Assembly: GCA_030148725.1 (NCBI GenBank)
Contig: JASBSU010000016.1
Span: forward strand, 1-38,348
Source: Hyphomicrobium sp.
GTDB lineage: Bacteria; Pseudomonadota; Alphaproteobacteria; Rhizobiales; Hyphomicrobiaceae
Direction: 5' to 3'
Length of the DNA: 38,348 nucleotides
Shown: piece by piece, positions 1-8,290 of the stretch
How positions within the stretch are numbered: position 1 is the stretch's first letter
Layout of the letters: the number at the start of each line of letters is the position of its first letter
Program-made: the position numbers and the translations under genes
Notes under the pieces: generated by a model
Database searches by the model: none
The model's input: only the letters and a program-made list of their open reading frames with translations
Told to the model about the DNA's origin: nothing

Positions 1-286
1 CGAGATGAATGCCGCCGGCGTCGCGCGGGAGCTGGAGCGCATCACGGTCGCGGCGCGGCTTGCGGACGATGCAGGCCTGGAGGTCCATGCTGGACACGGG
101 CTGACGTTCAACACCGTTGCCGCCGTGGCGCGGCTTCCGCAGGTCGTCGAACTCAACATCGGCCACTTCCTGATCGGTGAAGCCATCTTCGGCGGCCTAG
201 GGCGGGCGGTCGAGCGGATGCGCGCGCTGATGGACGAAGCGCGCCGGGACATCATGACCGAGCCTCGACAGGTAAAGTCCGCATGA
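1..286 (+). CDS. pdxJ: Pyridoxine 5'-phosphate synthase, C-terminal part (partial)
   Basis: The gene enters from outside the window, so only about the last 94 codons are seen. PdxJ condenses 1-deoxyxylulose 5-phosphate with 3-amino-2-oxopropyl phosphate to give pyridoxine 5'-phosphate, the last ring-forming step of the DXP-dependent vitamin B6 route in the cytoplasm. The visible part shows the family's C-terminal signatures: a VHAGHGL segment carrying a conserved histidine, then [14 protein letters not shown], which forms the phosphate-binding end of the TIM barrel. It stops 10 bases before the GTG of acpS. The pair pdxJ-acpS is a common proteobacterial arrangement and suggests one transcript. 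The reading frame is intact to the stop. Identification is firm; nothing can be said about its promoter or N-terminus. Confidence 0.95.
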   Translation, partial: EMNAAGVARELERITVAARLADDAGLEVHAGHGLTFNTVAAVARLPQVVELNIGHFLIGEAIFGGLGRAVERMRALMDEARRDIMTEPRQVKSA

Positions 287-296
287 CGAGGTTTGC

Positions 297-710
297 GTGA
301 TCCTCGGGATCGGCAACGATCTGATCGACATTCGCCGGATCGAAAAGACCCTGGCGCGCTTTGGCGACCGCTTCGTCATGCGCGTGTTCACGGACGTCGA
401 ACGGGCGAAGTCGGATCGCCGGGCGCAACGGGCAGCATCTTACGCGAAGCGGTTTGCGGCCAAGGAAGCCTGCGCCAAGGCGCTGGGAACCGGGCTGCGG
501 CATGGCGTCTACTGGCGGGACATGGGGGTCGTAAACCTGCCCTCGGGTCGCCCAACCTTACGGCTAACGGGTGGGGCAGCGATGGTTCTCAAGGAGCTGA
601 CGCCGGAAGGGTTCGAGGCCCGCATCGACTTGACTTTGACCGACGATTTCCCGCTGGCGCAGGCGATCGTCATCATCTCCGGGGTGCCGGAAAAAGGGGA
701 TCGGCGCTAG
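297..710 (+). CDS. acpS: Holo-[acyl-carrier-protein] synthase
   Basis: AcpS transfers 4'-phosphopantetheine from CoA to the conserved serine of apo-ACP, activating it for fatty acid synthesis in the cytoplasm. The 137-residue protein has the normal length for the family. It opens with the strand [11 protein letters not shown], and Asp8 and Glu57 (in RFAAKEA) match the known magnesium ligands. The lysine of the KEA motif and the later GxGLRHG segment are also present. The start is GTG at 297, 10 bases after the pdxJ stop; no earlier start keeps the conserved N-terminal strand. The gene lies between pdxJ and lepB in the conserved order pdxJ-acpS-lepB-rnc-era, so it is probably co-transcribed with them. 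Confidence 0.95.
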   Translation: MILGIGNDLIDIRRIEKTLARFGDRFVMRVFTDVERAKSDRRAQRAASYAKRFAAKEACAKALGTGLRHGVYWRDMGVVNLPSGRPTLRLTGGAAMVLKELTPEGFEARIDLTLTDDFPLAQAIVIISGVPEKGDRR

Positions 711-832
711 TCGTACGCGATGGCGCGCTGCGGCGACATTGTCGGCTGATACAACGGCGCGAATTGCGCCCTGCCGGCAAAATCGCTATAGCGGCCCGGG
801 CGCGCAGCGGGGCTGCCCAACGGGAGTTTTGC

Positions 833-1591
833 ATGGCCGTGTCGGCAAATACGAAGAAGGGCGGCTGGGGCGAGACGTTCCTCATCGTCATCGAGGCGCT
901 CGCCATCGCGATGGTCGTGCGGACCTTCCTCTACCAGCCCTTCAACATTCCGTCGGGCTCGATGAAGGAGACGCTGCTGATCGGCGACTACCTCTTCGTC
1001 TCGAAGCTGTCGTACGGCTACAGCCGCTATTCGTTCTACAACATCGTACCGTTCGAGGGCCGCGTCTTTGCTGCAGAGCCCAAGCGCGGCGACGTTGCCG
1101 TGTTCAAGCTCCCGCGGGACAACTCGACCGACTACATCAAGCGCGTGATCGGTCTACCGGGCGATCAGATCGATGTGCGCGGTGGCGTCGTCTTCATCAA
1201 TGGCAAGGAAGTGCCGCGCCGCCGGATCGGAGACTTCGTAACGCAGGAGGATGACGGGCCGCCGCGTCCGATCCCGGCGTACGAAGAGACGCTGCCCAAT
1301 GGTGTCAAATACACGGTGCTCGACGCTGAAGAGAATGGCCCGTTCGACAACGTCGGGCCGTACAAGGTGCCGTCGGGCCATTACTTCATGATGGGCGACA
1401 ACCGCGACAATTCCACCGACAGCCGCGCGTCCTGGGGCGTCGGCTATGTGCCTTTCGACAACCTCATCGGCCGGGCCGAGATCATCTTCTTCTCGGCGGC
1501 GGTCGACGAACCGGGTGCTTTCCGCTGGTGGAGCCCCTGGACCTGGCCTTTCGACATTCGCTGGAACCGTTTCTTCAAGCTGGTTCGCTAG
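833..1591 (+). CDS. lepB: Signal peptidase I
   Basis: Inner-membrane serine protease that removes signal peptides from exported proteins on the periplasmic side. The open frame extends back to 293, but that region overlaps acpS and looks unlike protein. ATG 833, preceded by GGGAG at a proper distance, gives a 252-residue protein of normal alphaproteobacterial length. A single N-terminal membrane segment lies at about residues 14-33. It is followed by the catalytic motif PSGSM (Ser43), the lysine motif YIKRVIGLPGD (Lys103), and the C-terminal box GDNRDNSTDSR, so the Ser-Lys dyad is complete. It is followed by a hairpin at 1613-1633 and then rnc. The order lepB-rnc-era is very widely conserved. 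Confidence 0.96.
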   Translation: MAVSANTKKGGWGETFLIVIEALAIAMVVRTFLYQPFNIPSGSMKETLLIGDYLFVSKLSYGYSRYSFYNIVPFEGRVFAAEPKRGDVAVFKLPRDNSTDYIKRVIGLPGDQIDVRGGVVFINGKEVPRRRIGDFVTQEDDGPPRPIPAYEETLPNGVKYTVLDAEENGPFDNVGPYKVPSGHYFMMGDNRDNSTDSRASWGVGYVPFDNLIGRAEIIFFSAAVDEPGAFRWWSPWTWPFDIRWNRFFKLVR

Positions 1592-1612
1592 ATTTTCGTT
1601 CGTTCGGCAACG

Positions 1613-1633
1613 CAGGCGCCTTCGAGGCGCCTG
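1613..1633 (+). terminator. Perfect 8-bp hairpin between lepB and rnc
   Basis: Inverted repeat with 8-bp arms (1613-1620 and 1626-1633) around a TTCGA loop, placed 21 bases after the lepB stop and just before the rnc start. There is no run of T after it (the sequence continues CATTTGATTTG), so it is a poor intrinsic terminator. It may instead attenuate, or act as an RNA processing site ahead of rnc. What is seen is only the hairpin; the role is inference. Confidence 0.55.
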
Positions 1634-1655
1634 CATTTGATTTGAATTGCTCCAC

Positions 1656-2369
1656 GTGATCCTGCGTCCGCGAAAATACAAAGAGCTCGAAAAGGCGCTG
1701 GGCCATCGGTTCAAGGACCAGCAGCTCATCGAGGTCGCGCTGACTCATGCCAGCATGCGGGGCGGCAAGTCCCAGAAGAGCGACAACGAGCGGCTGGAAT
1801 TCATCGGAGACCGGGTGCTCGGCCTCGTCATGGCGGAGACGCTGATCGAGCTGTTTCCGGCAGCGAACGAGGGCGAGCTGGCGCGGCGCTTCAACCGGCT
1901 GGTACGCGGGGAAGCGTGTGCGCGGGTTGCCAAGTCCATCGGTATCGGGCCACACCTGATCCTGTCCGACAGCGAAGCCGGGAGTGGTGGCCGGGCCAAG
2001 GGGACCATCCTCGCCGATGCGATGGAGGCGATCCTCGGCGCGGTGTTTCTCGATGGGGGCTTCGATGCGGCGCGCACGGTGGTGAAGCGCCTCTGGGGCA
2101 GCCAGTACGATCAGCAACCGGCGAGCGCGGGACCGGACGCCAAGTCGGCACTGCAGGAGTGGGCGCAAGGCAAGGGCCTCGCCCTGCCCGAGTACGTAGA
2201 GGTGAGCCGCAAGGGGCCCGACCATGCCCCGCGTTTCACCTCCGAGGTCAGGATCGCCGGCTGTGCGCCTTCACGCGGTGAAGGGGCATCCAAACGGGCG
2301 GCCGAGCAGGCTGCGGCACGGGCATTGTTAGAACGCGAGGGCGTCGCGGGAGCCGAAGTCCATGAGTGA
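1656..2369 (+). CDS. rnc: Ribonuclease III
   Basis: Double-strand-specific endoribonuclease that matures rRNA precursors and controls mRNA stability. The catalytic RNase III domain fills about residues 10-150, with the signature NERLEFIGDRVLG holding the metal-binding acidic residues and a second acidic site in the ADAMEAILGAVFLDGG segment. A C-terminal dsRNA-binding domain follows from about residue 160 (DAKSALQEWAQ...) to the KRAAEQAAARALL helix. The start is uncertain: GTG 1656 is given here, but an in-frame TTG at 1647 adds three residues and neither has a clear Shine-Dalgarno site. The stop overlaps the era start by 8 bases, so the two are translationally coupled. A hairpin lies immediately upstream, which is notable because RNase III of E. 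coli cleaves its own leader. Confidence 0.95.
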   Translation: MILRPRKYKELEKALGHRFKDQQLIEVALTHASMRGGKSQKSDNERLEFIGDRVLGLVMAETLIELFPAANEGELARRFNRLVRGEACARVAKSIGIGPHLILSDSEAGSGGRAKGTILADAMEAILGAVFLDGGFDAARTVVKRLWGSQYDQQPASAGPDAKSALQEWAQGKGLALPEYVEVSRKGPDHAPRFTSEVRIAGCAPSRGEGASKRAAEQAAARALLEREGVAGAEVHE

Positions 2370-3300
2370 CGGTCACGACATCGAGGACGCTGGCGCAGAA
2401 ACCCAGCAGCGCTGTGGGTTCATCGCGGTCATCGGCGCGCCGAACGCCGGAAAGTCGACGCTGGTCAATGCGATGGTCGGTGCCAAGGTGTCGATCGTCT
2501 CGCACAAGGTGCAGACGACGCGGGTACCGGTGCGCGGGATCGTCAACGTCGGGAACAGCCAGTTGGTGTTCGTCGACACGCCAGGGCTCTTTGCGCCGAA
2601 GAAGCGGCTCGATACGGCGATGGTTGAAGCCGCGTGGGGCGGCGCGCGTGATGCCGATATCGTGGTGCTGGTCATCGACGCGGTGCGGGGGATCGACGAG
2701 GACGTCGGCCGCATTCTCGATAAGCTCGCAGACGTGAAGCTGCCGCGCATCATCGCGCTGAACAAGGTCGACAAGCTCGACGACAAGGGCAAGCTGCTGG
2801 CGCTGGTCGGCGAGTTGAAAACGCGGCTCGAATTCGAGCAGATCTTCATGATCTCGGCGACCGAGGGCGATGGCATCGAGGATCTGAAGAAGGATCTGGC
2901 GGCGCGCGTGCCGGTCGGCCCGTGGCACTACCCGGCTGAAGATCTCACCGATGCGCCGATGCGGCTGCTCGCGGCCGAGATCACGCGCGAGAAGATCTTC
3001 CATCGCCTGCACGACGAGGTGCCTTACTCTTCGACCGTCGAGACGACGATGTGGACCGAGCGCAAGGACGGCTCGGTGCGCATCGAGCAGACGATCTTCG
3101 TCGCGCGCGAGGGCCAGAAGGCGATCATGCTCGGCAAGGGTGGGGCGACGATCAAGCAGGTCTCGATGGATAGCCGGCGCGAGCTGACCGAAATCCTCGA
3201 ACGGCCGGTGCATCTGTTCCTGTTCGTCAAGGTGCGCCAGAACTGGCAGGACGATCCCGAGCGCTACCGCGAGATGGGCCTCGAACTTCCGAAGAAGTAG
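2362..3300 (+). CDS. era: GTPase Era
   Basis: Essential Ras-like GTPase that binds the 3' end of 16S rRNA and helps assemble the 30S subunit. The 312-residue protein has the full set of G motifs: GAPNAGKST (P loop), the effector-region KVQTTR with the switch I threonines, DTPG, NKVD and an ISA motif. The C-terminal third is a KH RNA-binding domain, including the glycine loop GKGGATIKQV. ATG 2362 lies inside the end of rnc, giving an 8-base overlap typical of coupled translation. In many relatives recO follows era; here the transcript ends and thrS comes next after a 20-bp palindrome. Identification is secure. Confidence 0.97.
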   Translation: MSDGHDIEDAGAETQQRCGFIAVIGAPNAGKSTLVNAMVGAKVSIVSHKVQTTRVPVRGIVNVGNSQLVFVDTPGLFAPKKRLDTAMVEAAWGGARDADIVVLVIDAVRGIDEDVGRILDKLADVKLPRIIALNKVDKLDDKGKLLALVGELKTRLEFEQIFMISATEGDGIEDLKKDLAARVPVGPWHYPAEDLTDAPMRLLAAEITREKIFHRLHDEVPYSSTVETTMWTERKDGSVRIEQTIFVAREGQKAIMLGKGGATIKQVSMDSRRELTEILERPVHLFLFVKVRQNWQDDPERYREMGLELPKK

Positions 3301-3318
3301 GGATCATCGGCTCCGCCG

Positions 3319-3338
3319 CGGTCCGGCCGGCCGGACCG
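3319..3338. repeat. Perfect 20-bp GC-only palindrome between era and thrS
   Basis: Every base from 3319 to 3328 pairs with its mirror from 3338 to 3329, giving a perfect inverted repeat made only of G and C. It lies 18 bases after the era stop and about 107 bases before the thrS start. No T-run follows on either strand. It could be a weak terminator for era, an attenuation or stability element, or a protein-binding site. The symmetry is seen; any function is inference. Confidence 0.6.
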
Positions 3339-3444
3339 TGGAAAGACCAGCGTTAACTGCCGCCGCTTGACATCTCCCGCGCCGGGCCGCACATAGCGCC
3401 CGCATCTTACCTGCTTGGTATGCAGCGATTGAGAGGAGAGGACT

Positions 3445-5457
3445 ATGGCCGATGCGGCCCCCGATTCTGCGCCTGTTTCTTCATCCAAGGCGCCCCAGAT
3501 CACCCTGACATTCCCGGACGGAGCGACGCGCAAGATCGAGCGCGGCACGACGGGCATGAGCGTCGCCAAGGCGATTTCGCCGTCGCTGGCCAAACGCACC
3601 GTCATCATGAGCCTCAATGGCGTGCTGACGGATCTTGCCGATCCGATCGAGCAAGACGCGGAGATCAAATTCATCTCGCGCAGTGACCCGGAGGCGCTGG
3701 AGCTGATCCGGCACGATGCCGCGCACGTGATGGCGGAGGCAGTGCAGGAGCTGTGGCCCGGCACGCAGGTGACGATCGGGCCGGTCATCGAGAACGGCTT
3801 CTTCTACGACTTCGCCAAGCAGCAGCCGTTCGAGCCGGACGACATCCCGAAGATCGAAAAGAAGATGGGCGAGATCATCGCCCGCAACGCGCCTCTCACG
3901 AAGGAAGTGTGGAGCCGCGACAAGGCGAAGGCGTTCTTCCGCGACAAGGGCGAATACTTCAAGGTCGAACTCGTCGCCGCGATCCCCGAGGATCAGGACG
4001 TCAAGATCTACAAGCAGGGCGAGTGGCTCGACCTGTGCCGCGGCCCGCACATGACGAGCGTCGGGCAGGTCGGCAAGGCGTTCAAGCTCATGAAGTTCGC
4101 CGGCGCGTACTGGCGCGGCGATGCCAACAATCCGCAGCTGCAGCGCATCTACGGTACGGCTTGGGCGACGGAAGAGGAACTGAAGCAGTACCTTCATCGC
4201 CTGGAAGAGGCCGAGAAGCGCGATCATCGCAAGCTGGGCCGCGAGATGGATCTGTTCCATTTCCAGGAAGAGGCGCCGGGCTCGGTCTTCTGGCACCCGA
4301 AGGGCTGGACGCTATTCCAGACGCTGATCGGCTATATGCGCCGCCGTCTCGACGCGGACGGCTACCAGGAGGTCAACTCTCCCGACATGATGGAGAAGCA
4401 CTTCTGGGAGCTGTCTGGGCACTGGGAGAACTACGGCGAGAACATGTTTACGACCACGCTCCCCGATGAGCGCGTGTTCTGCTGTAAGCCGATGAACTGC
4501 CCCGGCCACGTGCAGATCTTCAAGCACGGGCTCAAGAGCTATCGCGACCTGCCGCTCAAGATCGCCGAGTTCGGCAAGGTACATCGCTACGAGCCGTCAG
4601 GCGCGCTGCACGGCATGCTGCGCGTGCGCCACTTCACGCAGGACGACGCGCACATCTTCATCACCGAAGATCAGATCATGGAGGAATGCCTCAAGATCAA
4701 TGATCTGATGCTGTCGATCTACAAGGACTTCGGCTTCGAGGACATCTTCATCAAGCTGTCGACGCGGCCGGAGAAGCGCGTCGGCTCGGACGATCTGTGG
4801 GACAAGGCCGAGAAGGCACTGGGCGATGTGCTCGACGAGGTGAAGCGGCAGTCGAATGGGCGCGTGAAGACGGCTCTGCAACCCGGCGAAGGCGCATTCT
4901 ACGGTCCGAAGCTGGAGTACGTTCTAAAGGATGCCATCGGTCGCGAGTGGCAGTGCGGCACGACGCAGGTGGACTTCAACCTCGCCGGCCGGCTCGGCGC
5001 CTTCTACATCGACGAGCACTCGCAGAAGAAGACGCCGGTGATGATCCATCGCGCCATGTTCGGCTCGCTGGAGCGGTTCACGGGCATCCTGATCGAGAAC
5101 TTCGCGGGGCACTTCCCTCTGTGGCTGGCGCCGCTGCAGGTGGTCGTTGCGCCGATCGTGTCAGATGCCAACGACTACGCGCTTGCGGTGGTGGAGAAGG
5201 CGAAGGCTGCGGGACTGCGCGTCGAGAGCGATCTTCGCAACGAGAAGATCAATCTCAAGGTGCGCGAGCATTCGTTGGCGAAGGTGCCGGTGATCCTGGT
5301 CGTCGGCAAGCGCGAGGCGGAGGAGGGGAAGGTCTCGATCCGGCGTCTCGGCTCGCAGGACCAGACCGTCATGACACTCGAAGAAGCCCTCGCACAACTG
5401 AAGGCCGAGGCGACGCCGCCCGATCAAAAGCGCGTCGCGGGCGACAAGACCGCATAA
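3445..5457 (+). CDS. thrS: Threonyl-tRNA synthetase
   Basis: Charges tRNA-Thr with threonine and edits mis-charged seryl-tRNA. The 670 residues follow the usual bacterial domain order. A TGS domain (about 18-80) is followed by the N2 editing domain (about 85-240), with its zinc-like HxxxH motif in RHDAAHVM and the later CRGPH. The class II catalytic core holds the zinc-site cysteine in CKPMNCPGH and the motif 2 region [10 protein letters not shown]. The C-terminal anticodon-binding domain begins near [13 protein letters not shown] 3445 follows the purine-rich GAGAGGAGAGGA, a strong Shine-Dalgarno site. A short serine/proline-rich extension precedes the TGS domain. The gene is preceded by the 3319-3338 palindrome and followed by a hairpin at 5462-5485, so it looks monocistronic. 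Confidence 0.97.
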   Translation: MADAAPDSAPVSSSKAPQITLTFPDGATRKIERGTTGMSVAKAISPSLAKRTVIMSLNGVLTDLADPIEQDAEIKFISRSDPEALELIRHDAAHVMAEAVQELWPGTQVTIGPVIENGFFYDFAKQQPFEPDDIPKIEKKMGEIIARNAPLTKEVWSRDKAKAFFRDKGEYFKVELVAAIPEDQDVKIYKQGEWLDLCRGPHMTSVGQVGKAFKLMKFAGAYWRGDANNPQLQRIYGTAWATEEELKQYLHRLEEAEKRDHRKLGREMDLFHFQEEAPGSVFWHPKGWTLFQTLIGYMRRRLDADGYQEVNSPDMMEKHFWELSGHWENYGENMFTTTLPDERVFCCKPMNCPGHVQIFKHGLKSYRDLPLKIAEFGKVHRYEPSGALHGMLRVRHFTQDDAHIFITEDQIMEECLKINDLMLSIYKDFGFEDIFIKLSTRPEKRVGSDDLWDKAEKALGDVLDEVKRQSNGRVKTALQPGEGAFYGPKLEYVLKDAIGREWQCGTTQVDFNLAGRLGAFYIDEHSQKKTPVMIHRAMFGSLERFTGILIENFAGHFPLWLAPLQVVVAPIVSDANDYALAVVEKAKAAGLRVESDLRNEKINLKVREHSLAKVPVILVVGKREAEEGKVSIRRLGSQDQTVMTLEEALAQLKAEATPPDQKRVAGDKTA

Positions 5458-5461
5458 TTAG

Positions 5462-5485
5462 ATCCCGGGGCTTGGTCCCCGGGAT
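5462..5485. terminator. Hairpin between converging thrS and membrane-protein gene
   Basis: Inverted repeat with 9-bp GC-rich arms (5462-5470 and 5477-5485) around a CTTGGT loop, placed between the thrS stop and the end of a gene on the other strand. The thrS side has no T-run after the stem and the opposite side has only CTAATTA. A bidirectional terminator is the simplest reading. The left arm ATCCCGGGGC recurs in the enolase terminator at 16307-16316. Confidence 0.6.
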
Positions 5486-5495
5486 TGCTCCTGCC

Positions 5496-5891
5496 TCACT
5501 TCGAGATGTAGAGCAGCGCCATGATCATGCAGATCAGCGCGAACTGAGTGGCGACGCGCAGGCGCATGAAGCTTTCGCTGTCGTCCTCGCTCGCGCCCGC
5601 AACCACGTTCCAGATTCCGAGCAGGAGGCCGCCGGTGATCGCGCCGCCGAGGATGATGGCCGCGTAGGGCGCCAGGCTCTGCGCGACCTCCCACGGATGA
5701 CGCGCGAGCGCCGCCGAGAGACGTTCCGACAGTGTGTCGAAGCCGAAATAGATCGCAATCGCAGCAAATGCCGCGATCACGCCGGTCATGCTGAGGGCGA
5801 GAACGTAACGGACATTGTGGCCTGTGACGCCACTACGAACGTCGTCATCGGAAATCACGAGATGGTGGGTGTCGTCGTAATGCGTAGCCAT
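5496..5891 (-). CDS. Small three-helix membrane protein, function unknown
   Basis: A 131-residue protein not assigned to a known enzyme. The first 25 residues are polar, with several histidines and aspartates (HYDDTHH, then SDDD), and are followed by VTGHNVRYVL, a motif I recall from small alphaproteobacterial membrane proteins but cannot verify here. Three hydrophobic segments lie at about residues 27-50, 73-98 and 112-129, with an acidic loop (ASEDDSES) before the last. ATG 5891 is preceded on the minus strand by the purine stretch GAAAGGAACC, a good ribosome binding site. It is transcribed toward thrS, with a shared hairpin between them, and separated by 132 bases from the next minus-strand gene, so probably has its own promoter. 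A role in a respiratory or envelope complex is only a guess. Confidence 0.8.
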   Translation of the reverse strand: MATHYDDTHHLVISDDDVRSGVTGHNVRYVLALSMTGVIAAFAAIAIYFGFDTLSERLSAALARHPWEVAQSLAPYAAIILGGAITGGLLLGIWNVVAGASEDDSESFMRLRVATQFALICMIMALLYISK

Positions 5892-6023
5892 GACAGGGTT
5901 CCTTTCAAAAGGCCCCGCGATCAGGCTCGGGTCGGCGCGTTGATTTTTGCCGGTCCGGGTCAGCCAGGATTATCCTCAGCTCCAGGTCATATAGGTACGA
6001 CTTGCCGCACCCAACAGTGCGGG

Positions 6024-6536
6024 TCACGGAGCATCCGGCTTAAATGTCATGCCGTTGGCGATCTCGCTGAGGGGGTCGATGCCGGAGAAGAGGTTGTTGC
6101 CCTGGCAGCCGGTGTTCAGCGACTGCAGCAGGTAGGCGCTTCCCTTTGTCTTGACGCAGATGATGACGCCGCGCGGCGTCGCGTTGCGGCATCCGGTGTG
6201 GGCTTCGAAGCGCTCGCCTTTGACACCGCCGACCACTGTCGGCGTCGGCGCTAGCGCGCGCGTGTCGTAGTAGCCGAGTTCGTAGGCCTGTAGCGCGAGG
6301 TCGGTGCAGGTGGCGCTATCATCCAGGATGCGGAGGTCGGCGGGGTCGAGGCGGCGTGCGTTTTCGCCGAGCGGGGTGAACTGGACGCGCCCAGACCGCT
6401 CCGTCGCCTGCCAGCGTGTGTCGTCGTAGCGAACGCGCGCGTCGCCGAGATGGATGATCGCATCGGCAGCGTGTGCGCCCATGCCGAGGATGCAAACGGA
6501 GCCGAGCGCCAGCGTCGCGCTCAGCGTGCTGCGCAT
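6024..6536 (-). CDS. Secreted protein of unknown function, linked to L,D-transpeptidase
   Basis: A 170-residue protein with a clear N-terminal signal peptide (about residues 1-23, ending in a GAHA/ADA cleavage region). The mature part contains four cysteines (near DSATCTD, HTGCRN, VIICVK, NTGCQG), which would suit two disulfide bonds in the periplasm. I do not recognise the family. It starts only 20 bases after the stop of the L,D-transpeptidase gene upstream on the same strand, so the two are almost certainly on one transcript. That suggests a job in the cell wall or periplasm, but this is inference from position. The start is ATG 6536 with ACCGGA just upstream. Codon use and GC content match the neighbours. 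Confidence 0.82.
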   Translation of the reverse strand: MRSTLSATLALGSVCILGMGAHAADAIIHLGDARVRYDDTRWQATERSGRVQFTPLGENARRLDPADLRILDDSATCTDLALQAYELGYYDTRALAPTPTVVGGVKGERFEAHTGCRNATPRGVIICVKTKGSAYLLQSLNTGCQGNNLFSGIDPLSEIANGMTFKPDAP

Positions 6537-6556
6537 TCCGGTGCGCGGCGCCGGCG

Positions 6557-8134
6557 TCAGAAGCCGCCACCCAGCGCGTTACCGACCATGTCGATGATGC
6601 TGGAAGGCTGCTTGGTCTTCTTCTGTTGGCGCGCCACGGGGGCCGACGAGAAGTTGCTCGGGTCGCCCGCCTCGACTGGCGCCAAGTGATTGCGGCCTAT
6701 GTCTATCTTGTCCCATTCGCCAGCGAGCGCGAGGGTGATGCGCTTTTCATGGCCGTAGATGTCGTTGAAGGTCTTGAGTTTACCATCGTCTCCGACCCAC
6801 GCGGTGAAATAGACGAGGTGCATCGGGATCTTCTTCTCAAGCACGAACTCGTTGTTGCGCGGGCCGTTCATCATCGTGTCGTTGACCTTCGCGGCGTCCC
6901 AGCCGCGGTCCTCCATCAGGATGTGCTCGGCCATCTTCATCGGATTGCGCAGGCGCAGGCAGCCGTGGCTCAAGGTGCGCACGTTCTGGCCGAACATCCA
7001 TTTGTCGATCGTGTCGTGCATGAAGATCGTATGCTGGCTCGGGAAGGTGAACTTCACCACGCCCATGACGTTCTTTTTGCCGGGCGGCTGCACGACCTCG
7101 TAGTCGAGGATGTTGGCGGTGTTCCAGTCGATGCTGCGATAGTCGAGCGGCTTGCCGTCCTTGGTTTCCAATTCCAGATCGTACTGCCGGAACATGCTGC
7201 CGCCCTTGCGGAGGTTCGGCTGCAGTTCATGCGCCTTGATGGAATCTGGAACGCGCCACATCGGCTTGAAGACGATGGTCTTCAGATTGCGCGTGTAAAT
7301 CGTCGTCTGCTTGCCGACCTCGCCGACGACGATGCGCTCGGTGTGGATCGGCGTGCCGTTCTTGTAGAGATAGACCATGAACTCGGGGACGTTGGCGATC
7401 ACGTGAACGTCGCCGAGGTCAGCCGGCATCCAGCGCCACTCTTCCATGTTGGCGAGGATTTTCTTGGCGAGGGGCTTACCCTTGTTGGCGAGGTACGCCT
7501 GTCGCAGCTTCTCAAACTGCGGCTGCTGTGGATGCAGCGTGCGCAGATAGGCGGCCGGATCGGGTGCCGCGATGGCCGTCTTGAAGACGGTCTCCGGATC
7601 GAGGAGCTGCGGTTTCCGGTCGAGATTGGAATTGAGCAGGATCGTCGGATCGATGATGCGGCCGCCGCGCGCGTAGCGGGCATACTTCAGTAGGGCGAGG
7701 GAGATGTCGACGTCGGCCTTGCCAATGCTCTCGGGCGTGAGCTGTGCGGCTGGCTGGATCACCGGGAGCGAGAAATCCTTCGCTTCAAGTCCCCAGTCGT
7801 CAGCTTTCAGGATTTCGGCGCCGAGAGCTGCGCCACGTTCGGTGAGGCCGCCTTCGCTGAGCCAGATCGGAGCATCGCGCCGGGCGGCGTAGATGTCCGA
7901 GAGGACGGCGCGCTCCTTGATCTCCTGCGCCGAGCCCTCGGTGGGAAGGCCGTTGAGGCGCGTGCGGACGGCGCTGGCGACCGGATTTGTATCGGCGGGG
8001 GCGGCCATAGGCGGCGTGATCGCCGGGTCGGTCACCACCGGTATCTCGGCACCTGGCGGCGTGGCGGCGCCTGCACTGCCGGTGGCAATGAGCGGCAGGA
8101 CGGCGATAAGCGTCAGAATGGTCGAGCGAATCAT
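6557..8134 (-). CDS. L,D-transpeptidase (YcbB/LdtD-like), exported
   Basis: Makes 3-3 crosslinks in peptidoglycan, or attaches proteins to it, in the periplasm. The open frame begins at 8260, but ATG 8134 is the likely start: it is preceded by GGAGGGGGA and is followed at once by a signal peptide (MIRSTILTL...GSAGAA). This gives 525 residues. The catalytic YkuD domain occupies about residues 260-430 and ends in SHGCLRLRNP, with the nucleophile near Cys392, preceded by a conserved histidine in the TIFMHDT segment. A long N-terminal scaffold region (about 60-260) with an alanine/proline-rich start resembles the large YcbB type rather than the short Ldt enzymes. A secreted protein gene follows 20 bases downstream. 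Substrate choice (crosslinking or protein attachment) cannot be told from sequence. Confidence 0.92.
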   Translation of the reverse strand: MIRSTILTLIAVLPLIATGSAGAATPPGAEIPVVTDPAITPPMAAPADTNPVASAVRTRLNGLPTEGSAQEIKERAVLSDIYAARRDAPIWLSEGGLTERGAALGAEILKADDWGLEAKDFSLPVIQPAAQLTPESIGKADVDISLALLKYARYARGGRIIDPTILLNSNLDRKPQLLDPETVFKTAIAAPDPAAYLRTLHPQQPQFEKLRQAYLANKGKPLAKKILANMEEWRWMPADLGDVHVIANVPEFMVYLYKNGTPIHTERIVVGEVGKQTTIYTRNLKTIVFKPMWRVPDSIKAHELQPNLRKGGSMFRQYDLELETKDGKPLDYRSIDWNTANILDYEVVQPPGKKNVMGVVKFTFPSQHTIFMHDTIDKWMFGQNVRTLSHGCLRLRNPMKMAEHILMEDRGWDAAKVNDTMMNGPRNNEFVLEKKIPMHLVYFTAWVGDDGKLKTFNDIYGHEKRITLALAGEWDKIDIGRNHLAPVEAGDPSNFSSAPVARQQKKTKQPSSIIDMVGNALGGGF

Positions 8135-8290
8135 TCCCCCTCCGAAGCGCGGCAAGCTATCCGAGACATGGCTTTCTGGCCAGGGTGCGGCAAGAGGCAT
8201 AACTGCGGCCTGTGGCTGGGGCGACACCCTTTTCATAAGGTTGTCTGAAAGTCCCGGCACGCTGGGCCTTCACCTCCAGGAATCGCCGCC

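Noticed and set aside
293-832. Upstream extension of the lepB frame
   Set aside because: It covers acpS in another frame; the protein-like part begins at ATG 833 with a ribosome binding site.
4797-6254. 485-codon plus-strand frame overlapping thrS and the small membrane gene
   Set aside because: It overlaps the certain thrS end in another frame and is antisense to the membrane and secreted protein genes; composition is shadow-like.
6473-7693. 406-codon plus-strand frame opposite the L,D-transpeptidase
   Set aside because: Antisense shadow of a gene with a clear catalytic motif and signal peptide.
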